This document shows, piece by piece, positions 1 to 6,949 of a stretch of DNA of 46,129 bases. The notes beneath the pieces are model-generated. The model saw only the letters and a program-made list of their open reading frames with translations, was not told the origin of the DNA and did no database searches. Position 1 is the stretch's first letter. Every line of letters begins with the position of its first letter. The position numbers were made by a program, and so were the translations under genes. The DNA is from Lachnospiraceae bacterium (GTDB taxonomy: Bacteria > Bacillota > Clostridia > Lachnospirales > Anaerotignaceae): contig DPJA01000005.1 of assembly GCA_003543235.1 (NCBI GenBank), positions 1 to 46,129 of the forward strand. Direction: 5' to 3'.

Positions 1-30
1 GTTAAACCATTTTACTGTACCTTTTTTCAT
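1..30 (-). CDS. cold-shock protein, 5' end only (partial)
   Basis: Only the first ten codons are inside the window. They read MKKGTVKWFN, which is the characteristic amino terminus of CspA/CspB-family single-stranded nucleic-acid-binding proteins (RNA chaperones with an OB fold). A strong AGGAGG ribosome binding site lies 7 bases before the ATG, and a complete promoter and leader lie upstream. The rest of the gene runs off the left edge, so the RNP1 and RNP2 motifs cannot be checked. Confidence 0.85.
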   Translation of the reverse strand, partial: MKKGTVKWFN

Positions 31-108
31 TGAAAATCCTCCTAGCATAAAAAAAAATTGAAATGTGTTGTGCAACACTCATGTGTCTTCAAACACTCTC
101 ATGCGACA
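31..108 (-). promoter_or_regulatory. long structured 5' leader of the cold-shock gene
   Basis: About 78 bases separate the predicted transcription start from the ATG. The RNA contains a short hairpin (GTGTT-GCAC-AACAC) followed closely by nine consecutive U residues, then the ribosome binding site. Long folded leaders are usual for cold-shock genes. The hairpin plus U-run could also act as a weak attenuator. The function is inferred. Confidence 0.45.
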
Positions 109-114
109 TCTAGA

Positions 115-143
115 ATAATAACACAGATAATTATCCGTGTCAA
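115..143 (-). promoter_or_regulatory. promoter of the cold-shock gene with a palindrome in the spacer
   Basis: On the minus strand a perfect -35 TTGACA (138-143) is followed by a 17-base spacer and a -10 TATTAT (115-120). The spacer plus the adjoining half of the -35 box forms a 20-base near-perfect palindrome (121-140, core GATAATTATC flanked by ACAC and GTGT, one mismatched pair). The location between the two boxes is that of a repressor operator, but no regulator can be named. Confidence 0.75.
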
Positions 144-180
144 TCTATTATTTTTATTATTGACTTCTATTTATACCAAA

Positions 181-645
181 TTATCGGCAATATCCTTCAT
201 CTTTCTTTAAAAAGCCCTCTGTTATTGCCAATCTCGCCAATTCATCGCACTTTTCATTTTCAATATTATCGGCATGACCCTTTACCCAAATAAATTTAAC
301 CTTATGTTTTTCAAGCAAAATAAGCATTCTTTCCCAAAGGTCAATGTTAGATGCCATTTCTTTGCTATTACGTTTCCATCCATTTGATTTCCACTTTTTT
401 ACCCAACCCTTTTCAATTGCATCTACCACATACTTAGAGTCACTATACAAATTCACAATGCACGGCTCTTTAAGTGCCTCAAGTGCCCTTATAACCGCCA
501 AAGCTTCCATGCGGTTGTTTGTAGTAAGTTCAAACCCCTCCCGCAATTCTTTTCGTGTGCCATTATACAAAAGCACTGCACCATATCCACCTTGACCTGG
601 ATTTCCTGAGCACGCACCATCTGTATAAATATCAAGTGTTTTCAT
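181..645 (-). CDS. rnhA: ribonuclease HI
   Basis: Cleaves the RNA strand of RNA:DNA hybrids (R-loops, Okazaki primers) in the cytoplasm. The 154-residue length is normal for bacterial RNase HI. The four carboxylates of the active site are present: D9 (in YTDGACSGNPG), E47 (NRMEAL), D69 (YSDSKYV) and D134 (CDELA), with H124 in the flexible VKGHAD loop. The basic-protrusion region (KKWKSNGWKRNSK, residues 83-95) is also present, so this is the long E. coli-like form. A good AAAGGGA ribosome binding site precedes the ATG. It lies 13 bases downstream of ispD and is probably co-transcribed with it. Confidence 0.96.
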   Translation of the reverse strand: MKTLDIYTDGACSGNPGQGGYGAVLLYNGTRKELREGFELTTNNRMEALAVIRALEALKEPCIVNLYSDSKYVVDAIEKGWVKKWKSNGWKRNSKEMASNIDLWERMLILLEKHKVKFIWVKGHADNIENEKCDELARLAITEGFLKKDEGYCR

Positions 646-658
646 ATTATTTCCCTTT

Positions 659-1336
659 CTATAATTTCATAGCGTTACCAATTACCAAATCATCAGGCGT
701 TGTTATTTTTATATTTTGATAACTTCCCATAACAACAGCCACGTTGTACCCTGCCTTTTCCATAACCATTGCATCATCGGTAATTGTTTCAAAATTTTCT
801 ATGCTTTTGTATGCCTTTTTAAGCAAATCCAATCTAAATCCCTGTGGCGTTTGTACCGACCATAATGTGTTTCTATCAGGGGTACTCACTACCATTCCAT
901 TTTCATCAACTGCTTTTATTGTATCCTTAACAGGAACTGCCAATATACAAGCACCAGTAGCGTCAGCTTTTTTTACTACATCAAGTATATTTTTTTCTGT
1001 AACAAATGGTCTTACTCCATCGTGTATAAGAACTATTTCTGTATCATCTCTTAACTCATAAATTCCTTTTAACACAGAGTTATACCGTTCTTTTCCACCC
1101 TCAACAACTGTTACTTTTTTCCATCCATATTCTATTTTCAAGCCCTCTACATACTGAATATATGGCTTTGCTGTAACAAGAACTATTTCTTCTATTTCTT
1201 TAATTTCTTCAAATTTTTTAACTGTATGCACAATTATAGGCTTTTCTCCAAGAATTAAAAACTGCTTGCTTATGTCGCCACCCATTCTTTTACCACTGCC
1301 TGCCGCAACAATTACCGCACCGCATTTTTTTTGCAT
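659..1336 (-). CDS. ispD: 2-C-methyl-D-erythritol 4-phosphate cytidylyltransferase
   Basis: Third step of the MEP (non-mevalonate) isoprenoid pathway: MEP + CTP gives CDP-ME + PPi. The 225-residue protein has the nucleotidyltransferase signature AAGSGKRM (11-18) with R17 and K24 for CTP binding. It also has GGKERYNSV (80-88), HDGVRPF (105-111), VKDTIK (136-141) and the C-terminal NIKITTPDDL (208-217). No ispF follows, unlike the ispDF arrangement of many bacteria. The upstream PIN/TRAM gene is its usual clostridial neighbour (as in Bacillus yacL-yacM). Confidence 0.95.
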   Translation of the reverse strand: MQKKCGAVIVAAGSGKRMGGDISKQFLILGEKPIIVHTVKKFEEIKEIEEIVLVTAKPYIQYVEGLKIEYGWKKVTVVEGGKERYNSVLKGIYELRDDTEIVLIHDGVRPFVTEKNILDVVKKADATGACILAVPVKDTIKAVDENGMVVSTPDRNTLWSVQTPQGFRLDLLKKAYKSIENFETITDDAMVMEKAGYNVAVVMGSYQNIKITTPDDLVIGNAMKL

Positions 1337-1359
1337 AAAATACCACCCTTTATCTGAAA

Positions 1360-1389
1360 GAAGCCGACCTAATAATTTAAGTCGACTTC
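1360..1389. terminator. intercistronic hairpin between the PIN/TRAM gene and ispD
   Basis: A 9-bp inverted repeat (GAAGCCGAC / GTCGACTTC, with one G-U pair in RNA) with a 12-base loop sits just after the PIN/TRAM stop codon. The U-run after it is poor (TTTC), so it could be a weak terminator or an RNA-stabilising stem rather than a full stop. Confidence 0.45.
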
Positions 1390-1393
1390 AAAT

Positions 1394-2452
1394 TTAATCT
1401 TTTTTCTTTGTAAAAATCATACGTCCCGCCGCTGTCTGCAAAACGCTGGTAACTATAACATTTATTGTTTCACCTGTAAATTTGCTTCCACCTTCAACAA
1501 CAATCATTGTTCCGTCATTAAGGTAAGCAATTCCTTGCCCATGCTCTTTTCCAGCTTTTATAACCGTAACCTGCATATCCTCACCAGGCAAAACCACTGG
1601 CTTAATAGCATTGCTAAGCTCATTTATGTTAAGAACCTTAACCCCTTGAAACTCTGCAACTTTATTAAGGTTAAAATCGTTTGTAACAACAAAGGCATCT
1701 ATTTTTTGTGCCATTTTAAGTAATTTACTATCTACCTCAAGCTGTTCTTTTGTGGAAAAATCTACAATTTCAACATTAACCGTCGTCTGTTTTTGTATCT
1801 CATTTAATATGTCAAGGCCTCTTCTGCCTCTGTTTCTTTTAAGAGAATCTGATGAGTCCGCAATGTGCCTAAGCTCTTCAAGCACAAAATTAGGTATAAT
1901 AATTTTTCCCTCTATAAATCCAGTTTTCAATAAATCCAATATACGCCCATCAATAATAACGCTTGTATCAAATATTTTCGCCTTACCACTGACACTGCCC
2001 TTTACTTTACTTCCCTCAATAAGTCCACCCAGACCAACTATTTCATCTTTCTTTCTGCTTGCAACCCTAAAGCCCATAAACCCGAAAGTTATATTAAGCA
2101 AAACTGTTATACTTGTTCCTATTATACCAAATCCGCTTATGGCAATGCCTATAAGATTAGCAATTGCAAGACCTATAAAAACACCAAACACACTTGCCAA
2201 AAGTTCCTTAAGGCTCATTTTTACAAGTCGGCTTTCCACCGAATCCATTTTGTTAAGTATTAAGTTACTTATCATATGTGCAAAAACAAAAAAGAAAACT
2301 ATTCCAATAATAATCCCTACGATATATACCGAAAATTCAGGCACAATATAACCTATTTTTGGCTCGTTAGCCACATACGCTACCCTTAGCAACAAGCAGA
2401 TAGCTGCTGTAAATGCGGTAGTTATTAAAAATTCAATAACCCTTTTAAGCAT
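1394..2452 (-). CDS. PIN/TRAM-domain integral membrane protein (YacL family)
   Basis: A 352-residue protein. Four hydrophobic segments come first (about 7-27, 41-66, 85-105, 108-128). A PIN nuclease domain follows (about 158-280) with acidic residues D162 (FDTSVIIDGR), E192, D241 and D259 in the expected order for a metal-dependent RNase. A TRAM RNA-binding domain closes the protein (about 288-348). The architecture matches Bacillus YacL, whose precise substrate is not established. Membrane-anchored RNA cleavage or binding is inferred from the domains. Its position directly upstream of ispD and downstream of carD is the conserved carD-yacL-ispD order of Firmicutes. Confidence 0.9.
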   Translation of the reverse strand: MLKRVIEFLITTAFTAAICLLLRVAYVANEPKIGYIVPEFSVYIVGIIIGIVFFFVFAHMISNLILNKMDSVESRLVKMSLKELLASVFGVFIGLAIANLIGIAISGFGIIGTSITVLLNITFGFMGFRVASRKKDEIVGLGGLIEGSKVKGSVSGKAKIFDTSVIIDGRILDLLKTGFIEGKIIIPNFVLEELRHIADSSDSLKRNRGRRGLDILNEIQKQTTVNVEIVDFSTKEQLEVDSKLLKMAQKIDAFVVTNDFNLNKVAEFQGVKVLNINELSNAIKPVVLPGEDMQVTVIKAGKEHGQGIAYLNDGTMIVVEGGSKFTGETINVIVTSVLQTAAGRMIFTKKKD

Positions 2453-2536
2453 GCCTCTCCCCCCCTCTGTTGTTTATATTTTTTTGTTCAGCATTTGCTT
2501 AAGTGGATTGTATTCAATTCGTTATTTCATAGTTTA

Positions 2537-3016
2537 TCAAGTTAACAGATTTTTTGCAAGATAATCTTCTGCCGCATTTTGTTCTATTTCCTTTGCATAT
2601 GCAATTTCGCTTATAATTATCTGCTTTGCGTTGTTAAGCATCTTTTTTTCTGCACCAGAAAGGCTCCTCTCACGTTCACGCAACATAAGATTTCTTGCCA
2701 CCTCAACCACATCAGGAAGTCTGCCGCTTCTTATTTTTTCCAAATTCTCCTTATACCTGACATTCCAGTTGTTTTGAATTACCACCGGTGTATTTACAAC
2801 CTGCTCAATAGCATTGTTAAGCTGCTCTAAATTAGATACAAGACGAATACCAATTTGTTCAGATTTTTTTGCAGCAACCTTGATTTTTAAGTTGCCATTA
2901 GGTATTCTAATAACATAGTGATTTTCAGTTGTTCCTTCTTTGTCCGACACCTCGATATCGTCAATAACGCCAGCCCCATACATTGGGTATACAATTTTAT
3001 CGCCTACTTCAAACAT
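2537..3016 (-). CDS. CarD/CdnL-family RNA polymerase-binding regulator
   Basis: The 159-residue protein begins MFEVGDKIVYPMYGAGVI, the typical start of the CarD/TRCF RNA-polymerase-interacting domain (about 1-65). A helical DNA-binding domain with the RERERSLSGAEKKML segment follows. Family members bind the beta subunit and stabilise open complexes at promoters. I use the ATG at 3016: an AGAGGGTG ribosome binding site lies 6 bases before it. The in-frame GTG nine bases upstream overlaps that site and would have no spacing. A promoter is visible upstream. Confidence 0.92.
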   Translation of the reverse strand: MFEVGDKIVYPMYGAGVIDDIEVSDKEGTTENHYVIRIPNGNLKIKVAAKKSEQIGIRLVSNLEQLNNAIEQVVNTPVVIQNNWNVRYKENLEKIRSGRLPDVVEVARNLMLRERERSLSGAEKKMLNNAKQIIISEIAYAKEIEQNAAEDYLAKNLLT

Positions 3017-3065
3017 TAAAAACACCCTCTTAATCTACATAGGTTTATAAACTTAGTCATATATA

Positions 3066-3094
3066 ACTATATCACATTTGGCGTCAAAAATCAA
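3066..3094 (-). promoter_or_regulatory. promoter of the CarD gene
   Basis: -35 TTGATT (3089-3094), 17-base spacer and -10 TATAGT (3066-3071). The -10 is preceded by TGA, giving an extended -10. It leaves a leader of about 45 bases. Confidence 0.6.
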
Positions 3095-3252
3095 AACAAA
3101 TTATTTTATCAATTCATAACCAATATGTCAAGTGTATATATTCCCAAAAAATGCACATTTTATACTTTATTATTATAGCAAACCCTACAATGAAAAATTG
3201 TACTGCATATTAATGCACAAGTTTTAAATTATTGATAGTTTCATGGGGTGTA

Positions 3253-3281
3253 TTGACACAGGCATAAAAAAATGCTAAATT
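3253..3281 (+). promoter_or_regulatory. promoter of the DegV gene
   Basis: Perfect -35 TTGACA (3253-3258), 17-base spacer and a weaker -10 TAAATT (3276-3281), about 60 bases before the chosen start codon. Confidence 0.6.
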
Positions 3282-3344
3282 AAAGCTTTATTAATATAGT
3301 TTAAAAACAAGAACAGGATGTATTTATATGACAGGAGGCTTTTT

Positions 3345-4232
3345 ATGTCCCAATTTCAAATTTTTAGCGACGGTGCTGCGGACATTCCTATTAAAGTAGC
3401 AAACGATAATGGCATTAAAGTTATTCCTTTTTATGTATCCTTAGATGGTCAGCATTATCAAAAAGAAATGACCGAGCTTAGCCTTGATGTATATTACAAA
3501 GAATTTGTTGAAAATCATCTTTTTCCAAAAACGTCTTTGCCCTCTGTGCAAGACTATATTGATGCCTTTGCCCCTGCTATTGAAAGCGGCAAAGATATAA
3601 TTTGCTTTAATATAACCTCTACCCTCAGTGGCTCCCATCAATCCGCCAACACCGCTGGAGAAATACTTAAAGAAAAATTTCCCTCAGCTAAAATTTTCAT
3701 TATAGATTCTTTGCTGGCAACTGGTGCACAAGAGTTTCTTGTGATAGAAGCAGCAAAAATGCAGCGTAACGGTCTTTCCATTGATGAGGTTAAGGTCAAC
3801 TGTGAAAAACTAAGACAAAGTGCAAGAATAATGTTTATGGTAGGTGGTCTTGAACATCTGCAAAAAGGCGGAAGAATTGGCAAGGTAGGTGCAGCGGCAG
3901 GCGGAATACTTAAAATTAAACCGCTTATTGAGCTTAAAGATGGAGAAATAAGCCTTGCTGGCATTACCCGAAGCCGTAAAGGCGGTATGAAAAAACTGGC
4001 TGAAATAACAAAAAGTTATTTTGAAAAAACAGGCGAAAAAGTTGAAGATTTTCTTTTTACTGTAGGTGAAACCAATACTCCAGAAGAAATAACCGTCTTT
4101 CAAAACGAGCTTAAACTGGCCATGCCTACTATTGTGTTTGAAAAAGACTTCCTTATTGGTGCAACAATATCAGCACATACAGGTCCTGGAACATTGGGTG
4201 TATGCTTTATGAAAAAGTATGATAGATTATAA
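3345..4232 (+). CDS. DegV-family fatty-acid-binding protein (FakB-like)
   Basis: The 295-residue protein begins MSQFQIFSDGAADIP. It carries the DegV signatures TSLPS (63-67) and FNITSTLSGSHQSA (88-101), the IIDSLLATGAQ segment near 119, and GGLEHLQKGGRIG. In characterised relatives the protein binds a fatty acid and presents it to the FakA kinase for phospholipid synthesis. FakA is not in this window. The start at 3345 has a perfect AGGAGG (3333-3338) 6 bases upstream. The upstream in-frame ATG at 3318 would put that site inside the gene. A bidirectional terminator follows. Confidence 0.92.
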   Translation: MSQFQIFSDGAADIPIKVANDNGIKVIPFYVSLDGQHYQKEMTELSLDVYYKEFVENHLFPKTSLPSVQDYIDAFAPAIESGKDIICFNITSTLSGSHQSANTAGEILKEKFPSAKIFIIDSLLATGAQEFLVIEAAKMQRNGLSIDEVKVNCEKLRQSARIMFMVGGLEHLQKGGRIGKVGAAAGGILKIKPLIELKDGEISLAGITRSRKGGMKKLAEITKSYFEKTGEKVEDFLFTVGETNTPEEITVFQNELKLAMPTIVFEKDFLIGATISAHTGPGTLGVCFMKKYDRL

Positions 4233-4239
4233 AATATAA

Positions 4240-4279
4240 AACAAAAAACCTTGGGGTATATTCCAAGGTTTTTGTTTTA
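4240..4279. terminator. bidirectional terminator between degV and the hydrogenase gene
   Basis: Inverted repeat ACAAAAAACCTTGG / CCAAGGTTTTTGT with an 8-base loop and A/T tracts on both sides. It serves two convergent genes. Confidence 0.85.
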
Positions 4280-4304
4280 TCTCTCAAGGCTTTAAACAAA
4301 TGAT

Positions 4305-5765
4305 CTAGTATTTTCTTTCCAAATCAAGATTTTCTAAATTTAATATTCGTGTTGCCTGAACACTGTTTTCTTCCTTACTAAGTTTTCCATACTTGTCAAC
4401 CTCTGTCAAATCCTTAGTGCCATGAGTTAAAGACGCTGCACCGCCAATACATCCGCCCTTGCACGCCATTCCCTCAATAAAATTACCTCTAAGCTTGCCA
4501 AATGACGCCACTTTAAGAGTTTTTACAACTTCTTCCAACCCATCACATTTAACCGGCTGGAAGGTTGTGTTTATTCCAAGCACCTCAATAGCCTGCTTAA
4601 CCGCCTCTGTAACACCACCGCTTCTTGCAAAAAGTCTTCCATAGTAAGACGCATTGTCAAGGCTTGTTTCTTCACATTTTGAAAGGTCTATATCCATGGC
4701 ATCAAGCATTGCCTGCAGTTCTTCAAATGTAATGACTATGTCCACAATGCCTTTTAAGTCGTCTTCTTTTATTTCCATCTTCTTAGCTGTGCAAGGCCCA
4801 ATAAATACCACCTTAGCCGTTTCATCAAGACTTCTTATCATCTGTGCAATTGCTATCATAGGCGAAACCGAACCTGATACATGGCTCATAAGTTCAGGGT
4901 ATGTTTTCTGAATATACTTAACAAATGCAGGGCAACATGACGTTGTCATCCACTGTCTTTCCTCAATTGTTGCGGCAAATTCCTTTGCTTCGTGACACGC
5001 AACTATATCCGCACCAAGAGCAACCTCAATTGCATGATGGAACCCTATTTTTTCAATTCCGTTTATAACTTGTTCAATTTTTACGTCAGTAAACTGACTG
5101 CCTATGGCTGGAGCAACAATTGCATAAACCTTATATTTTGTGTTTTTTTCTGAATTTTTAATTAAATCCAAAACATCAACAACATATGATTTATCCACAA
5201 CTGCACCAAATGGGCAGTTATAAACACACGCACCACAGGATACGCATTTTTCATCATCTATATATGCCTTTTTCTCTTCATCGAATACAATGGCATTTGC
5301 ATCACAGGAACGTATACACGGTCTTTGTACATCGCTTATTGCATTAAACGGACAAACAGACTTACATCTTCCACACTCTATGCAAAGCTGTTGGTTTATG
5401 TATGCTCTTTGACCCATTATAACTATTGCATTTTTAGGGCATACCTCTTTGCATTTATGAGCCAAACATCCACGGCACGCCTCTGTAACCACATATCTAT
5501 CAATAGGACATTCGTCACAGGCACTTCGTAAAATGTGAATTACATTATCACCCTTAAGCGGCTCTATAACAAACTTCGCACGCTCCTCAACAATGTGCCT
5601 TTCCTTGTAAATACAGCATCTTGTCATGGGCTTAGGGCCTGGTACAATAGTTTCAGCAATATTTCCTATTTCATCAATAAGGTTTTCACCCTTAATATGT
5701 CGCTTTGTAACTTCTTTATTTACCAAATATTTCATGTATTGTACATTGCTTTCAAACTTTCGCAT
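4305..5765 (-). CDS. [FeFe] hydrogenase, group-B-like, with ferredoxin domains
   Basis: A 486-residue iron-sulfur enzyme predicted to interconvert protons and H2 with ferredoxin. Residues 83-184 hold clustered cysteines typical of [4Fe-4S] sites (C97/100/105/109, C128/131/134/138, C150/154, C174/177/180/184). The H-cluster domain has all three motifs: L1 TSCCPAF (275-281), L2 IGPCTAKKME (322-331) and L3 GMACKGGCIGG (432-442). This supplies C278, C325, C435 and C439 as H-cluster ligands and C277 as the usual proton-relay cysteine. The long cysteine-containing N-terminus and motif variants resemble group B hydrogenases. It is the last gene of the hydS-type unit, 12 bases after the phosphatase. 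No hydE, hydF or hydG maturase is in the window. Confidence 0.9.
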   Translation of the reverse strand: MRKFESNVQYMKYLVNKEVTKRHIKGENLIDEIGNIAETIVPGPKPMTRCCIYKERHIVEERAKFVIEPLKGDNVIHILRSACDECPIDRYVVTEACRGCLAHKCKEVCPKNAIVIMGQRAYINQQLCIECGRCKSVCPFNAISDVQRPCIRSCDANAIVFDEEKKAYIDDEKCVSCGACVYNCPFGAVVDKSYVVDVLDLIKNSEKNTKYKVYAIVAPAIGSQFTDVKIEQVINGIEKIGFHHAIEVALGADIVACHEAKEFAATIEERQWMTTSCCPAFVKYIQKTYPELMSHVSGSVSPMIAIAQMIRSLDETAKVVFIGPCTAKKMEIKEDDLKGIVDIVITFEELQAMLDAMDIDLSKCEETSLDNASYYGRLFARSGGVTEAVKQAIEVLGINTTFQPVKCDGLEEVVKTLKVASFGKLRGNFIEGMACKGGCIGGAASLTHGTKDLTEVDKYGKLSKEENSVQATRILNLENLDLERKY

Positions 5766-5777
5766 ATAAAACTTCCT

Positions 5778-6947
5778 TTATATATAATTTATGTTAACTT
5801 CTTTGCCCATCTTCTCCACAATTCGTCCAAGCTCTTTAAGCTGATTTATCTTAAAATTAAAATCCATAGGAAAACTATCATTTTGATGTGCTGGATTTAC
5901 AGCTTGACCCACCCAAATATTCAGCTTATCACAATTTTCAATAAGTAGCTTTGAAAGCATTGCTGCTGCATTATTTTCATTAAGCTGAGCAAGTATTTTT
6001 GAGTTAAACCCTGGGTTTATATATCCACGTATAAGTTCAATAGCTTTGTTTATTGTAAGCACACCTTCAGTAACAAGTTCTATGCGTGGTATTTTGCCCA
6101 CAGGTGGTATGTCTGGTGTCATGGTAGATAAATCCACTTCCATCTCTGTGCCTAAAGTTCGGGCTACAATACTTGCAGTTGTTCCTCCGCAAACAACCAC
6201 CTTGCCCTCAGCTCTCAAAATTTCTTCAATAACTGCATAGTCGTTTTCGGGATTTTTAGGCGGACCTGAAAACAGATTAATGGTTTCCTGATGTCTTATT
6301 TTCACCGCAATCACCGTTGTATCGTCGCCAGCTTGATTTTCGTAAAGATTTTGGCACACCTCAAGTACATTCCCTGTAACTGCATTGGTAGTGGTTTCCG
6401 TAGCCGAAAAATCCCTAAGATATTCGTTTACATTGTTCCACTGCCATCCAAGGCTAAGGCTCTTGCCAACACCAGCATGAATAACACCGTCACTTACTGC
6501 AACTAAAAGGCTATCCTCATCTAGCTTAAACACGCTTTCGTATATAACCTTTTCATTTATAACCTTTTTAATCTTGTTTATGGGAACATCCTGTCCATTT
6601 TTGAAAATGAAAATAGCTGGATTGTCAAACTCAGCCACATATACTACTCCCGTTTTAAAAACCTTAATAATTGTAAATGTTGAATATGCCAAATGTCTTT
6701 GGGAACACACTGGAAGTGTATGCACAATTGTATCTATGGTTTCCTCAAGAGAAGACCCTTCACGAAGCATAGTTGCAGCTATTTTAGATGTAAGTGTTGC
6801 CAATATATTTGCCTTAACTCCACTACCCATACCATCTGCCAGAACCAAAATTTTGCTGTCCTCAAGATTAATCTGTTCAATATGGTCACCGCATAGTTCT
6901 TCACCATATTTATTTATGCTGTTGTAGGTAGTATCAATAAAATACAT
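5778..6947 (-). CDS. PP2C/SpoIIE-type serine/threonine phosphatase with an extra C-terminal region
   Basis: Residues 1-220 form a PP2C-like metal-dependent phosphatase. The metal-binding acidic residues are present: D21 (GDH), D38 in LADGMGSG (36-43), D153 in VSDGV, and D208/D209 in AGDDTTV. Residues about 225-389 form a second region I do not recognise; it is rich in GGTTASIVARTLG-like and amphipathic segments. No transmembrane segment is seen. It lies 2 bases after the HydS-like gene, with its ribosome binding site GAGGGTG overlapping that gene's end. It probably relays the sensor output by dephosphorylating an unknown partner. Such phosphatases are known neighbours of sensory hydrogenases. 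Confidence 0.88.
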   Translation of the reverse strand: MYFIDTTYNSINKYGEELCGDHIEQINLEDSKILVLADGMGSGVKANILATLTSKIAATMLREGSSLEETIDTIVHTLPVCSQRHLAYSTFTIIKVFKTGVVYVAEFDNPAIFIFKNGQDVPINKIKKVINEKVIYESVFKLDEDSLLVAVSDGVIHAGVGKSLSLGWQWNNVNEYLRDFSATETTTNAVTGNVLEVCQNLYENQAGDDTTVIAVKIRHQETINLFSGPPKNPENDYAVIEEILRAEGKVVVCGGTTASIVARTLGTEMEVDLSTMTPDIPPVGKIPRIELVTEGVLTINKAIELIRGYINPGFNSKILAQLNENNAAAMLSKLLIENCDKLNIWVGQAVNPAHQNDSFPMDFNFKINQLKELGRIVEKMGKEVNINYI

Positions 6948-6949
6948 AA

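Larger units (their letters stand above)
3017..3344. other. divergent intergenic region between carD and degV
   Basis: This 328-base region has no credible gene. It holds a minus-strand promoter for the CarD gene near 3066-3094 and a plus-strand promoter for the DegV gene near 3253-3281. The roughly 160 bases between the promoters are AT-rich with no clear hairpin or repeat. Confidence 0.7.

Noticed and set aside
1752..2351. A 199-codon open frame opposite the PIN/TRAM gene
   Set aside because: Antisense shadow of a recognised gene with biased composition and no start signal.
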